From: an uncultured Clostridia bacterium
GTDB taxonomy: Bacteria > Bacillota > Clostridia > TANB77 > CAG-465
Assembly (NCBI GenBank): GCA_944388575.1
Contig: CALXJF010000008.1
Span: forward strand, 1 to 61,343
Length of the DNA stretch: 61,343 bases
Direction of reading: 5' to 3'
A program made the position numbers and the translations under genes. Positions 37,644 to 47,112 of this stretch are shown piece by piece. The notes beneath the pieces were generated by a model, which worked only from the letters and a program-made list of their open reading frames with translations, was not told the DNA's origin and did not search any database. Numbering within the stretch: position 1 is the first letter of the stretch; each line of letters begins with the position of its first letter.

Positions 37644-37776
37644 AAATCATCCTCCAGAAATATTATGTAGCTAAGTTATAATTATTCTTCGTTAATTATA
37701 CTACATATTTTATAGTTTGTACACAACATTTTTGTTTTATTCCAATTTTAATATTATAACATTTTTACATAAGAAA

Positions 37777-37812
37777 ATGAGAACTAATATAATATAAAAT
37801 ATTAGCTCTCAT
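37777..37812 (-). terminator. Terminator of the 37821 gene
   Basis: Arms ATGAGAACTAATAT / ATATTAGCTCTCAT with one mismatch. Confidence 0.7.
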
Positions 37813-37820
37813 CCTATTAT

Positions 37821-38009
37821 TTATTTTTTCCTTATCTCTTCATATATTTTTAATAATATTTCATTAGTTTTACTAATTTCTTCTCTTAGATTATTTATAT
37901 CATTTTTTATAGAAACATTTTCTTTAGATAAATTAACTTCAGAAGATATCATCCTATTATACAATCTTTCAATCTTCGCAGATAAAGCAAATAATAAATC
38001 ATTAGTCAT
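37821..38009 (-). CDS. Small coiled-coil protein
   Basis: A 62-residue protein starting MTNDLLFALSAKIERL after AAAGGTGG, with a heptad pattern through most of its length and a basic end. It contains no membrane segment or cysteine. It has its own terminator. I recognise no family. Confidence 0.55.
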   Translation of the reverse strand: MTNDLLFALSAKIERLYNRMISSEVNLSKENVSIKNDINNLREEISKTNEILLKIYEEIRKK

Positions 38010-38131
38010 AATAAAGTCCACCTTTCTTAGCATACTAATAATTTTATATCTTTAATCTCTTTAGTAAATTTACCAATAGTTTCTTTTTAGAATAATAATA
38101 TTATAGCACGTAATTTGTATTATGTCAATCG

Positions 38132-39397
38132 CTATATCTTCATATAATTTATATCTTCAGGATTATACTGCTCCGGTTTTAACCCCAATTTCCCTTTCAT
38201 ATACATTAATATAACAGTTATAACTATCAATGATATAATAGAAAAAATTAAACATGAAACCGAATTTGTGGTAAATTCTAAAATAAAGCCACTTAAAAAT
38301 AAGATTAAACATTTACCTAAATTTTCTACAATATAATATGCTGATGTAATCTTTATTCTTATTTGACTAGTAGTAAAACTTAATACGTATTTCTTTATCG
38401 CAACTCTATATGCACCTTGAACCAATCCAATAATTGCAAGTAAAATTAATAAAATAGATAAAGTCATTAAATTTAATTTATTATACATTCCTATTACTCC
38501 AACAATTATACCAGATATTAATAAAAAGTATGAAAATACTGTTAAGGTTTTATTTTTTGTTATTTTTTCTATTCCATAAACACCTCTTGAACCAAATCCT
38601 ACAAATATTGTTACTAAACAAACTACCATAGTACTATATTGCTCATTTATTCCTATATCAAGAATAATAGCTTTATACAAAGTATTGATTACAGATATAA
38701 CACCCCAAAATACAAAAGCAAACATTAATATAGCTTTACTTCTTTTATTTGATGTAACTTCTTTAAGACCTTTAAATGTTTCTTTTATACTAGCACTTTC
38801 TTCATAATCTGCTTCTTTTTTTAAGTCCTTAAATTTAAATGACATACTCAAACTAAATAAAGTACAAATAAAACAACATATAAATGGTAAATATCCATTT
38901 ATAACAAATAAAAAACCAGATAAAATTGAAGAAATAGCGTCAAAATAATAAAATTTAGAATTTGACTTTCCTTCTATCTTCGAAAACTCTGCTCTTTTTC
39001 CAAGTTTCTTTAATGAACTATATAATAGACTTCCCTCAGACAAACTTTTTAAAGAAAAACCTAATGCTAAAAAGAAATTAGCAAAATTATACATCCAAAA
39101 AGAACTAGATAATATATATAACAAAATATTAATTGATACTAAACAATTTCCTAATATAATAGAGTTTTTTAATCCTAACTTTTCAACTATTAAACTCCCA
39201 AATAATTGCCAGAAAAAAGCTGAAAAAGTATATATTGCACTTATATACATTATCTGTGACATAGAAAAGCCCTTTACTATAGTAAAAAATAATACTTCTA
39301 CAGCATAATAAAATAAAAAGTCATAAGAAAACAGCTTGTATTTCTTATACAAAGCAACATTTCTTTTGGCTCTTGTCTCATTAATTTCTTTTTCCAT
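38132..39397 (-). CDS. MFS-type transporter
   Basis: A 421-residue protein with twelve predicted transmembrane helices in two halves and a central cytoplasmic loop (about residues 185-215). The first half has GSLIVEKLGLKNSIILG, a variant of the MFS loop motif. The substrate is unknown; it resembles the drug/sugar-like exporters common in Clostridia. I chose the ATG at 39397, 6 bases after TGAGG, over the ATG at 39409. Confidence 0.8.
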   Translation of the reverse strand: MEKEINETRAKRNVALYKKYKLFSYDFLFYYAVEVLFFTIVKGFSMSQIMYISAIYTFSAFFWQLFGSLIVEKLGLKNSIILGNCLVSINILLYILSSSFWMYNFANFFLALGFSLKSLSEGSLLYSSLKKLGKRAEFSKIEGKSNSKFYYFDAISSILSGFLFVINGYLPFICCFICTLFSLSMSFKFKDLKKEADYEESASIKETFKGLKEVTSNKRSKAILMFAFVFWGVISVINTLYKAIILDIGINEQYSTMVVCLVTIFVGFGSRGVYGIEKITKNKTLTVFSYFLLISGIIVGVIGMYNKLNLMTLSILLILLAIIGLVQGAYRVAIKKYVLSFTTSQIRIKITSAYYIVENLGKCLILFLSGFILEFTTNSVSCLIFSIISLIVITVILMYMKGKLGLKPEQYNPEDINYMKI

Positions 39398-39603
39398 ATA
39401 CAACCTCATTATCTTATTTAAAAATTATAACATAAAAAAAATTTTTTGACAACATAAACTTCCATTATTTTTTAATAAAACCATTATAAAAAATAATCTG
39501 AATATTGCAAAAGTATTACATAATATCTGACTTGTACATACAAATATGATATAATATGATATATTTTTTATTAACCAATTTTTTAATAAACGGAGGAATT
39601 AGC

Positions 39604-39888
39604 ATGCAGGATTTTGAAATTGGAAATGCTTCTAGAAATTCAGTCGTCAATGCAATCACATCAAATGGTACAGCCATTAGTATAGAACCGGAAGAGGCTT
39701 ACTATAAATACAGATTGACACTTGAAGATCTGTTCACAATAGAAGAGTGTGATAGAGTCTTAGCTAGTATGACTCAACTTGATATTATATCATGTGATGA
39801 CTCTATGGAAGTCATACATTATGGCAGTTCAAATTGTAGTACTTTTACTAAAGATGATGTATTATCAATTAGAAAATCTTTAAAGTAA
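39604..39888 (+). CDS. Hypothetical small protein
   Basis: A 94-residue acidic protein starting at the ATG after CGGAGGAAT. It is flanked by a likely promoter (CTGACT, 17 bases, TATAAT near 39528-39556) and a strong terminator, so it is a single-gene unit. The sequence (MQDFEIGNASRNSVV, later YYKYRLTLEDLFTIEECD) shows no family I recognise and no membrane helix. Confidence 0.6.
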   Translation: MQDFEIGNASRNSVVNAITSNGTAISIEPEEAYYKYRLTLEDLFTIEECDRVLASMTQLDIISCDDSMEVIHYGSSNCSTFTKDDVLSIRKSLK

Positions 39889-39895
39889 AAGGCTA

Positions 39896-39937
39896 TAAAA
39901 TACCGAAAATAGAAATATATCTATTTTCGGTATTTTA
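39896..39937. terminator. Strong bidirectional terminator
   Basis: Perfect 18-base arms around a six-base loop (core ACCGAAAATAGA / TCTATTTTCGGT), between the convergent 39604 gene and topA. Confidence 0.92.
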
Positions 39938-39945
39938 TATTTATT

Positions 39946-41916
39946 TTAATTATTTTCTTTCTTTGGCTTATTCCAAGAAATATAATCACATTTGCTATCC
40001 TCTGTATTTGTATTGTTTTCACAAACATAAAATGTTCTCTTAGTTTTAGTCTTTTTTACTAGAACCTTTCCACCACACTTTGGACATGGAACATCAACAA
40101 ATTTAATAATTGGTTTAGCATTTTTGCATTCAGGATATCCTGGACATGCTAAAAACTTTCCAAATCTTCCCTGCTTTATAACCATATTTCTTCCACATAA
40201 TTCACATACTTCATCACTAACTTCATCTGGTATACTAACCTTTTCGATTTTATCTTCTACTTCTGTTAAGTTTTTTATAAAAGGTTTGTAAAAGTCATCC
40301 AACATTCTAACATAGTTTTCTTTGTTTTCTGCTACCATATCAAGTTTATGTTCCATATCTGCAGTAAAACCTACATCTACTATATCTTTAAAATTATTCT
40401 CCATCACTGTATTTACAATTTCTCCAAGTTCAGTTGGTACTAAATATTTTTGCTCTTTTTCAATATACAATCTATCTTGAATTGTTGAAATAGTTGGAGC
40501 ATATGTACTAGGTCTTCCAATTCCTTTTTCTTCCATCATTTTAACCAAACTAGCCTCAGTATATCTAGCAGGTGGTTCTGTAAATTTTTGCTCTTCAACT
40601 AATTCTTTTTGCTTTAATATTTCTCCTATATTAAATTCTGGTAATATTTTTCCATTGCTATCATCATCTGAAGATGTTTTTTCATCTTTAGTTTCAATAT
40701 ATAATTTCATATATCCATCAAATTTAATAACACTTCCATTTATATTAAATATATAGTCTTCTACTTTAACAGTTATTTTTGTAACATCGTAAAGAGCAAC
40801 TGACATCTGACTTGCTAAAAATCTATTAAAAATTAAAGTATATAGTCTCTTAGCATCTTTTTCTAATTGTTCTGTTATTAAAGAGAAATTATCTAAATTA
40901 CTTGGTCTTATAGCCTCATGTGCATCTTGTGCAGTTTCTTTAGTCTTATATACTCTGTTTAGAAAATATTTATCTCCAAAATTAGATAGTATATAATCCT
41001 TTGCCATCTTTTTTGCATCATCAGATATTCTAGTAGAATCTGTTCTCATATATGTAATATATCCAGCTTCATATAATTTTTGTGCTACCATCATAGTCTT
41101 CTTAACGGAAAATCCAAGTTTTCTTGAAGCTTCTTGTTGCAAAGAAGATGTAGTAAATGGTGGTGGGGGATTTCTTTTCCTTTCACTTTTTTTTATATCC
41201 TTAACAATATATTCTTTGTTATCTATTTTTTTTACAATCTCTTTTACTTGTTCTTCATTTTTTAAATCTATTTTTCCTTTTTCGTCTCCATAAAATTTAG
41301 CAGTAACAAGTTCTTCACCCCTTTTTAGCTTAGCTGTTAATAACCAATACTCCTCAGGCTTAAAATTTCTTATTTCTTTTTCTCTATCAACAATTAGTTT
41401 AAGTGCGACAGATTGTACACGTCCAGCACTTAGTCCTTTTTTTACTTTTTTCCATAATAAAGGTGACAATTTATATCCTACTATTCTATCTAAAATTCTT
41501 CTTGCTTGCTGTGCATCAACTAGTGCTAAATCTATATTTCTAGCATTTTTTACTGCTGTTTTTACTGCACTTTTAGTTATCTCATTAAAAGCGATCCTAC
41601 ATTTTTCATCATCTGGTATATTTAATACATTTTTTAAATGCCAAGCAATTGCCTCGCCTTCACGATCAGGGTCAGTAGCAAGATATATTTTCTCTTTTCC
41701 CTTAGCTTTCTTTTTTATCTCATTTATAATTTTGGCCTTTCCTTTCATAGTTTTATATTCTGGTTTATAATTATTTTCAACATCAACTGCAAATTTACTG
41801 GCTGGTAGATCTATTATATGACCTTGAGAAGCTATAACTTCATAATTACTTCCCAAATATTTTTTTATTGTTTTAGCTTTTGATGGTGACTCAACAATTA
41901 CCAATTTATTTGCCAT
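39946..41916 (-). CDS. topA: DNA topoisomerase I
   Basis: A 656-residue type IA topoisomerase. The TOPRIM domain begins KLVIVESPSKAKTIKKYLG and has ATDPDREGEAIAWHL near 85. The active-site tyrosine is in GYITYMRTDSTR near residue 295. The C-terminal zinc ribbons are CELCG...CPGYPEC and CPKCGG...C...C. It relaxes negative supercoils. It is often next to trmFO in Firmicutes; here the two are 4 kb apart. Confidence 0.97.
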   Translation of the reverse strand: MANKLVIVESPSKAKTIKKYLGSNYEVIASQGHIIDLPASKFAVDVENNYKPEYKTMKGKAKIINEIKKKAKGKEKIYLATDPDREGEAIAWHLKNVLNIPDDEKCRIAFNEITKSAVKTAVKNARNIDLALVDAQQARRILDRIVGYKLSPLLWKKVKKGLSAGRVQSVALKLIVDREKEIRNFKPEEYWLLTAKLKRGEELVTAKFYGDEKGKIDLKNEEQVKEIVKKIDNKEYIVKDIKKSERKRNPPPPFTTSSLQQEASRKLGFSVKKTMMVAQKLYEAGYITYMRTDSTRISDDAKKMAKDYILSNFGDKYFLNRVYKTKETAQDAHEAIRPSNLDNFSLITEQLEKDAKRLYTLIFNRFLASQMSVALYDVTKITVKVEDYIFNINGSVIKFDGYMKLYIETKDEKTSSDDDSNGKILPEFNIGEILKQKELVEEQKFTEPPARYTEASLVKMMEEKGIGRPSTYAPTISTIQDRLYIEKEQKYLVPTELGEIVNTVMENNFKDIVDVGFTADMEHKLDMVAENKENYVRMLDDFYKPFIKNLTEVEDKIEKVSIPDEVSDEVCELCGRNMVIKQGRFGKFLACPGYPECKNAKPIIKFVDVPCPKCGGKVLVKKTKTKRTFYVCENNTNTEDSKCDYISWNKPKKENN

Positions 41917-41974
41917 ATTAACAATCTTCCTTTCATATTATAGTTTGTCATTATATCATATCTAAATAATTATA

Positions 41975-43126
41975 TCAATCTTTGTATATAATATTTAATA
42001 AATTAGTAAGACATCTAGTTGCAAGTTTTGCCTCTTCTATTGTATTGCCTGTAGCGCCTACTTCAACTAAAAAAGAATATTTATTCAAATCTTGATTATA
42101 TACTGAATTTCTAACTATCATTGGCTTAAATAATCCTGGATATACTTTATCAGCCAATTGTTGTATTTTTAAAGCTAACTTTAAATTATCTTCATAATAC
42201 GGATTTTTTGTTGTATCACTTCCAACCCCCATTACAAACATTAATTGAGCTACTTGAATACCTTTTATTTGAGTAACTGGTCTATAATCTAAGTCTGCTA
42301 TTGCATCTCTGTGAACATCTATAGAAATAGATGCACCACCCATATTAACTAAAGCATCTTGAACAGTTACTCTTGATTTAGCATACGCACTAGTATACGT
42401 ACCATAATCATGTGGCGTAGTGTTTTGAACTGCATTAAATCCTTTAGAATTCAAATTTTCAGAAAATTCTTTTGCAATAGCCAACATATTAAAGTTAGCA
42501 TCTGTTGTTCTTCTTGTTCCTGTATACTCAAATTTATAATTATCACTATTTGCATAAGACTCAGAAGTATGTGTATTATACAACAAAATCTTATCGCTAG
42601 CTTTTGTAAGCGTAATAGAACTATCTCCAAGAGAAGTAAAGTTTATATCTCTTTTTGTGGAATAATTTAATATTTTCATGGTACCAAGTGTTACTCTTTG
42701 AAGGCTATTATTTTCAGCCGTAACTACAGCTTCAGCTTTGCTATTTCCAAATACAGTTTCTTCAGTTTTATCTTTTGCTTCATTATCTATAACATCTATT
42801 GCATTTTGCAGAGGATTAGTTGGTTTTTCTTCTGCCTTTTCTACAATATTATTTTCTGCTATCACATAATTATCCTTATTATATATTCCATAAATATTAA
42901 ATATATCAGAAACCTCTATACTTGGTTCCTCTGCTTGTCTAAAATTTGTAGCAAAGTTCATTATTTTGGGAGATATCTTAATATATTTAACAAAAAAAGC
43001 AAATGCAATAAAAGCAAAAATTATATATATACAAACTGACATATTATTTAAAGCTTTACTTGCACTATTTTCTATTTTTTTTAAACGTTCTTTCTTAGCT
43101 CCCAAAAAAATGGCCGTAATTTTCAT
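41975..43126 (-). CDS. spoIIP: Stage II sporulation protein P
   Basis: A 383-residue protein. One transmembrane helix at about residues 30-48 precedes a low-complexity linker and then the SpoIIP amidase domain with the zinc-ligand motif LLYNTHTSESY near 192, TTPHDYGTYTSAYAKSR near 250 and ISIDVHRDA near 283. With SpoIID and SpoIIM it degrades septal peptidoglycan during engulfment. It lies between topA and a DivIVA-like gene. Confidence 0.95.
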   Translation of the reverse strand: MKITAIFLGAKKERLKKIENSASKALNNMSVCIYIIFAFIAFAFFVKYIKISPKIMNFATNFRQAEEPSIEVSDIFNIYGIYNKDNYVIAENNIVEKAEEKPTNPLQNAIDVIDNEAKDKTEETVFGNSKAEAVVTAENNSLQRVTLGTMKILNYSTKRDINFTSLGDSSITLTKASDKILLYNTHTSESYANSDNYKFEYTGTRRTTDANFNMLAIAKEFSENLNSKGFNAVQNTTPHDYGTYTSAYAKSRVTVQDALVNMGGASISIDVHRDAIADLDYRPVTQIKGIQVAQLMFVMGVGSDTTKNPYYEDNLKLALKIQQLADKVYPGLFKPMIVRNSVYNQDLNKYSFLVEVGATGNTIEEAKLATRCLTNLLNIIYKD

Positions 43127-43175
43127 AAAACATCACCTTATGCTTTATTTTATTACGTCCATTTTATTATTATGA

Positions 43176-43595
43176 CTAATCGAGCAAAGTATTCATATCC
43201 TCACTATATTTTTCCAATAATTTAACTGTTTTTTCTTTCAAATCCAAAATTTCTTTTTTTATATCTAATAATTTCTCTTTTTCCATTTCTATTACATGTT
43301 CTATTCTATCTTTTTCCTGCATAGCCTCTTGCCTAGAATTTTCTATGATCTTTTTAGCTTGATCCTCTGCAGTAATTAAAGCGTTAGCAACTTTTTCTTG
43401 CTTTTGTATATAATCCACTTCATATCTTTCTAATTTTTTCTTAACTATGGTTAATTCGTTTGCAACTCTATTTGAATCAGAACGTTCAGCTTGAAGCTTA
43501 CTTTCGTATTCTGCTTTTAGTGACTTAATATAATCTTCAACCTCTTTTTTATCATAACCAAACATCTCGCTACTAAACTTCTTTTCATTCTCCAT
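43176..43595 (-). CDS. DivIVA-like coiled-coil protein
   Basis: A 139-residue protein. A short N-terminal DivIVA lipid-binding-like segment (FSSEMFGYDKKEVEDYIKSL) is followed by a continuous coiled coil to the C-terminus, shorter than true DivIVA. It may mark curved membrane at the poles or septum. It has its own near-consensus promoter at 43641-43669. Confidence 0.78.
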   Translation of the reverse strand: MENEKKFSSEMFGYDKKEVEDYIKSLKAEYESKLQAERSDSNRVANELTIVKKKLERYEVDYIQKQEKVANALITAEDQAKKIIENSRQEAMQEKDRIEHVIEMEKEKLLDIKKEILDLKEKTVKLLEKYSEDMNTLLD

Positions 43596-43640
43596 CTAAT
43601 ATTACCTCCACTATTACTACGTTTTGTTCATGATAAAAGT

Positions 43641-43669
43641 ATTATATCAAAATTATTATAATAATTCAA
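43641..43669 (-). promoter_or_regulatory. Sigma-A promoter of the DivIVA-like gene
   Basis: Minus strand TTGAAT (43664-43669), 17-base spacer, TATAAT (43641-43646). Confidence 0.75.
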
Positions 43670-43777
43670 TATTTTTTAAAAAATCTATTATTATAATTTT
43701 TATTCGTTTTTATTGTTTTATTTTTATATTTTTGTATATACTAGAAATTTTTACAAATAATAAGTTTAGGTGATTTT

Positions 43778-44236
43778 ATGAATTCAAATATAAACATGTC
43801 AAATGAAGAATATTCAACTTATGTAGAATCAAAAGCCAAAAAAAGTCCTATTTTCAAAAACATTGTATGGGCATTTTTAGTAGGAGGACTTATATGTACA
43901 ATTGGTCAACTTATTACAAACCTATTCTTATCTTGGGGATTTTCTAAAGATGATGCAACTATGGTTTGTACAATATCCTTAATATTTCTTGGAGCATTCT
44001 TAACAGCAATAAATGTATACTCAAAAATTGGGCAACATGCAGGTGCTGGTTCTATAATACCTATAACTGGTTTTTCTAACTCTGTAGTTGCTCCTGCAAT
44101 AGAATTTAAAACAGAAGGATATGTTCTTGGACTTGGAGCAAATATGTTTAAAATTGCAGGACCTGTCTTAGTATATGGTATAACTAGTTCTGTATTTGTA
44201 GGACTTATATACTGGATTATAAAATTATTTATGTAA
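43778..44236 (+). CDS. spoVAC: Stage V sporulation protein AC
   Basis: A 152-residue membrane protein with four helices and the SpoVAC signature IGQHAGAGSIIPITGFSNSV near residue 87. It is part of the inner-membrane channel that moves dipicolinic acid into the forespore and out at germination. First gene of the spoVAC-spoVAD-spoVAE operon; AGGTGAT precedes the start. Confidence 0.96.
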   Translation: MNSNINMSNEEYSTYVESKAKKSPIFKNIVWAFLVGGLICTIGQLITNLFLSWGFSKDDATMVCTISLIFLGAFLTAINVYSKIGQHAGAGSIIPITGFSNSVVAPAIEFKTEGYVLGLGANMFKIAGPVLVYGITSSVFVGLIYWIIKLFM

Positions 44237-44247
44237 GGAGTAGAGCT

Positions 44248-45264
44248 ATGAAAATTGGTAAACAAACAATTAAGTTAGAAAATACACCAAAAATTTTACA
44301 AACATCGAGTATAGTAGGTCCAAAAGAAACACAAGGACCTTTAAGTCAATACTTTGATAAACATATCGATGATATTTTCTTTGGAGAAACTACTTTTGAA
44401 AAAGCGGAAAGTAAATTTATGAAAACATGTATAGATAATCTATTATCAAAAGTACCAACATTACCTGAAAATATAGACTATATATTTGCTGGAGATTTAT
44501 TAAATCAATGTATTTGTTCAGGTTATTGTATAAGAGATTTAAATATCCCCTTTTTTGGACTATATGGTGCTTGCTCAACATTTTGTGAATCATTATCTTT
44601 AGCTTCCACTTTTATAAATGCTGGGTATGCACAAAAATGTATTGCCGCAACCTCTTCTCATTTTTGTAGTGCTGAAAGACAATTTAGAATGCCACTAGAA
44701 CATGGAAATCAAAAAAGTCCTACAGCACAATGTACTGTTACTGCCAGCGGTTCTGCAATAGTGGTTCCTAAAGATGTTGGAACCCAAGGACCTCTTATAA
44801 CACATATAACGCCTGGAAAAATTATTGATATGGGAATAACAGATATGACTAACATGGGAGCTGCAATGGCTCCAGCTGCATTTAATACAATAATGACACA
44901 TCTACAAGATACTCAAAGAAGCGCAAACTATTATGATATAATTGCAACTGGGGATTTAGGTGTCTTAGGCTCTGAAATATTAGTTGATTTATTTAATAAA
45001 GAAGGTATTGACTTAAATGGAATACATGCTGATTGTGGAGCCTTAATATATAATCATGATAAGCAAGATACTCACTGTGGTGGAAGCGGATGTGGTTGTA
45101 TGGCCAGTGTTTTTAGCGGATATTTTTTCGATCAATTAAAATCAAAAAAAATAAATAAAATATTAATAGTTGCAACCGGTGCCTTAATGAGTCCTTTATC
45201 AATTCAACAAGGCGAATCAATACCAGGAATAGCACATGCTGTTGCAATAGAAAACGAGGTATAA
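44248..45264 (+). CDS. spoVAD: Stage V sporulation protein AD
   Basis: A 338-residue thiolase-fold protein. Signatures include FAGDLLNQCICSGYCIRDL and GLYGACSTFCESLSLA, followed by HFCSAERQFR. It is the DPA-binding soluble component of the SpoVA channel. It sits 11 bases after spoVAC and 3 bases before spoVAE. Confidence 0.97.
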   Translation: MKIGKQTIKLENTPKILQTSSIVGPKETQGPLSQYFDKHIDDIFFGETTFEKAESKFMKTCIDNLLSKVPTLPENIDYIFAGDLLNQCICSGYCIRDLNIPFFGLYGACSTFCESLSLASTFINAGYAQKCIAATSSHFCSAERQFRMPLEHGNQKSPTAQCTVTASGSAIVVPKDVGTQGPLITHITPGKIIDMGITDMTNMGAAMAPAAFNTIMTHLQDTQRSANYYDIIATGDLGVLGSEILVDLFNKEGIDLNGIHADCGALIYNHDKQDTHCGGSGCGCMASVFSGYFFDQLKSKKINKILIVATGALMSPLSIQQGESIPGIAHAVAIENEV

Positions 45265-45267
45265 GTC

Positions 45268-45633
45268 ATGGATATGTGTATGGAACTTTTTAAAGTATTT
45301 ATAACAGGTGGTATAATTTGTAGTATTGGTCAAATATTAATTGACAAAACAAAATTAACGCCTGCAAGAATATTAGTAATATTTGTTACAATGGGTGTCA
45401 TATTAACATTTTTGGGTATATATGGACCTATAGTAGAATTTGGAAAAGCAGGAGCAACAGTTCCAATATCAGGATTTGGATATTCACTTGGAAAAGGAGT
45501 TATGGAAGCTGTTGACACAATGGGCTTCTTAGGTATATTTGTTGGCGGTGTTAAATCATGTGCAGCAGGAATAGCAGCAGCAGTAGTATTTGGTTTCTTA
45601 GCCTCTTTATTTGCAAAACCTACTATAAAATAA
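45268..45633 (+). CDS. spoVAE: Stage V sporulation protein AE
   Basis: A 121-residue membrane protein with three or four helices and the signature GATVPISGFGYSLGKG near residue 65. It matches the short SpoVAEb form of the DPA channel component. It closes the three-gene operon, the minimal spoVA set of Clostridia. Confidence 0.95.
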   Translation: MDMCMELFKVFITGGIICSIGQILIDKTKLTPARILVIFVTMGVILTFLGIYGPIVEFGKAGATVPISGFGYSLGKGVMEAVDTMGFLGIFVGGVKSCAAGIAAAVVFGFLASLFAKPTIK

Positions 45634-45744
45634 TAATTAACACATTATTAGATTAATTAAGTTCGTATTATGTAAATTTTTTTCCTTTACAAATTATTAC
45701 ATTTATTATATAATATAAAAAAACATAAAAGGAGATTAAATATT

Positions 45745-46230
45745 ATGAATACGGATAATTCCAACTCTATTAATAATTTTAAACAAAAACTTGATTTATT
45801 TAATAAAGATTGTAAAAATCTTTCTACAGAAATAAAAAATGAAACTAATAAACTCAACAAAGAAATATATAAAAAAACTCTTGAAATTAAACATCTAAGA
45901 TTTATAAAACAAATTTTAAATTCTTATCTGTCTTCTTTGTTTACAATAAGCGAATATACTTTAACTATGGAAAAAAAACTTTCGCTTGCTGTAGAAGATT
46001 TTGTAGACTTATCAATATATCGAAGACATATAGAAGATAAAACTATGACAGTAGATCAAGCTATAGATAAGATAATATATTCAGGAAAATCATACGTTAA
46101 TTCCGCTTTAGACTATATTAACAAAACTTTAAATATAAATTTATATCTAAAAAAATTTTATAGTTTAAATCCGATTTATGGTCATATACTAACGTTTGAA
46201 CCTTTTGTATTTATTATTGATATTAGATAA
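45745..46230 (+). CDS. Hypothetical coiled-coil protein
   Basis: A 161-residue protein after AAAGGAGAT. The first 60 residues are a Lys/Glu/Asn-rich coiled coil; the rest is helical and more hydrophobic (YSLNPIYGHILTFEPFVF at the end). I recognise no family. Position after spoVA and before a coat-like pair suggests, but does not prove, a spore role. Confidence 0.5.
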   Translation: MNTDNSNSINNFKQKLDLFNKDCKNLSTEIKNETNKLNKEIYKKTLEIKHLRFIKQILNSYLSSLFTISEYTLTMEKKLSLAVEDFVDLSIYRRHIEDKTMTVDQAIDKIIYSGKSYVNSALDYINKTLNINLYLKKFYSLNPIYGHILTFEPFVFIIDIR

Positions 46231-46237
46231 TATTATA

Positions 46238-46277
46238 AAACTACCTCAGAATCAATTGTATTTTGGGGTAGTTTTTT
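46238..46277 (+). terminator. Terminator of the 45745 gene
   Basis: Stem AAACTACC / GGTAGTTT followed by TTTTT-like sequence. Confidence 0.8.
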
Positions 46278-46369
46278 GAAAAATTTGTAAATCAGTTTTA
46301 ATAAAAAGTAAGTATATAAAAAAATTTTTTACACACAATAATTATGTATGATTTAAAAGGAGGTTTTTT

Positions 46370-46552
46370 ATGGATAGTTTAAATCAAATTGAAATTCAAA
46401 ATATCAGACACATATGCGGTCACAGTACAAACTTTTGCGATAAAATCGCATATTACAAAACTTTAACTAACGACGAAAAGGTTACAAGTTCTTTAGATCA
46501 ACTTTGTAGTGAACTTACAAGTTTGAAAACAGAACTTAGTAACATGCTGTAA
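46370..46552 (+). CDS. Small protein upstream of the CotF-like gene
   Basis: A 60-residue protein after AAAGGAGG. Residues IEIQNIRHICGHSTNFCDKIAYY and a short C-terminal helix resemble half of a four-helix spore-coat-type protein; the pair of Cys is at 17 and 24. It lies 15 bases before the CotF-like gene and is probably co-transcribed. Confidence 0.6.
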   Translation: MDSLNQIEIQNIRHICGHSTNFCDKIAYYKTLTNDEKVTSSLDQLCSELTSLKTELSNML

Positions 46553-46567
46553 GGAGGTGCTTTTATT

Positions 46568-46813
46568 ATGACTGAAAAAGTTGCTTTAGGCGATGTTTTA
46601 TCATGTACAAATTCTATGATAAATATGTTAAATTATTCTATACAACAAGCAAATAACAAAAATTTTAGAGATTGTTTAATTGAATCTAGAAATAGATTAG
46701 AGGATTTACAATGGGATATCTATTTAATAAGTAAGGAAAAAGGATATTATGTTCCAGCTGCTCCTGCAGGTCAAGCTGATATTGAACAAGTAAAAAGTGC
46801 TATTTCTAAATAA
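46568..46813 (+). CDS. Spore coat CotF-like protein
   Basis: An 81-residue protein after AAGGAGGTG. The helix pair and the tail EKGYYVPAAPAGQADIEQVK match the end of the CotF-type coat proteins (COG5577), where a GYY-P-x-A-P motif is typical. Likely a coat or spore-associated protein made late in sporulation. Shorter than CotF itself, with the missing N-terminal part perhaps supplied by the gene before it. Confidence 0.7.
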   Translation: MTEKVALGDVLSCTNSMINMLNYSIQQANNKNFRDCLIESRNRLEDLQWDIYLISKEKGYYVPAAPAGQADIEQVKSAISK

Positions 46814-46831
46814 TCTTAAAATAAATTATAC

Positions 46832-46860
46832 CTCCCCTTTATTTTTATACTAAAGGGGAG
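46832..46860. terminator. Bidirectional terminator
   Basis: Perfect 10-base stem CTCCCCTTTA / TAAAGGGGAG between convergent genes. Confidence 0.88.
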
Positions 46861-46865
46861 ATATT

Positions 46866-47096
46866 TTATTTATTCATTTTATTAGTTTTTATATTATTTA
46901 TATTTTTATTCACATTTTTATTTAAATTTATTTTATTATTTTTAGATACCATTATTAAATTAATTATACACAAAATTAATATAATTAGATTTAATATTGT
47001 TACAAAACTAAATAAACCATTCGTTATAGCATATATTATCGTAAATATAACAAAACATACCGTAGCAAATATCCAAAACTTAGTACTTTTATACAT
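46866..47096 (-). CDS. Small two-helix membrane protein
   Basis: A 76-residue protein starting at the ATG 47096 after GGAGGAAG. Two transmembrane helices (about residues 6-25 and 29-50) are followed by an Asn/Lys-rich tail. It is the last gene of the mrnC-48146-DUF3048 cluster. Function unknown. Confidence 0.55.
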   Translation of the reverse strand: MYKSTKFWIFATVCFVIFTIIYAITNGLFSFVTILNLIILILCIINLIMVSKNNKINLNKNVNKNINNIKTNKMNK

Positions 47097-47112
47097 CAAA
47101 ACTTCCTCCAAA

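Noticed and set aside
43690-43777. A sporulation sigma-G promoter before spoVAC
   Set aside because: A TGTATA and a CAAATAATA lie at about the right distance, but the match is too weak in such AT-rich DNA to list as a feature.
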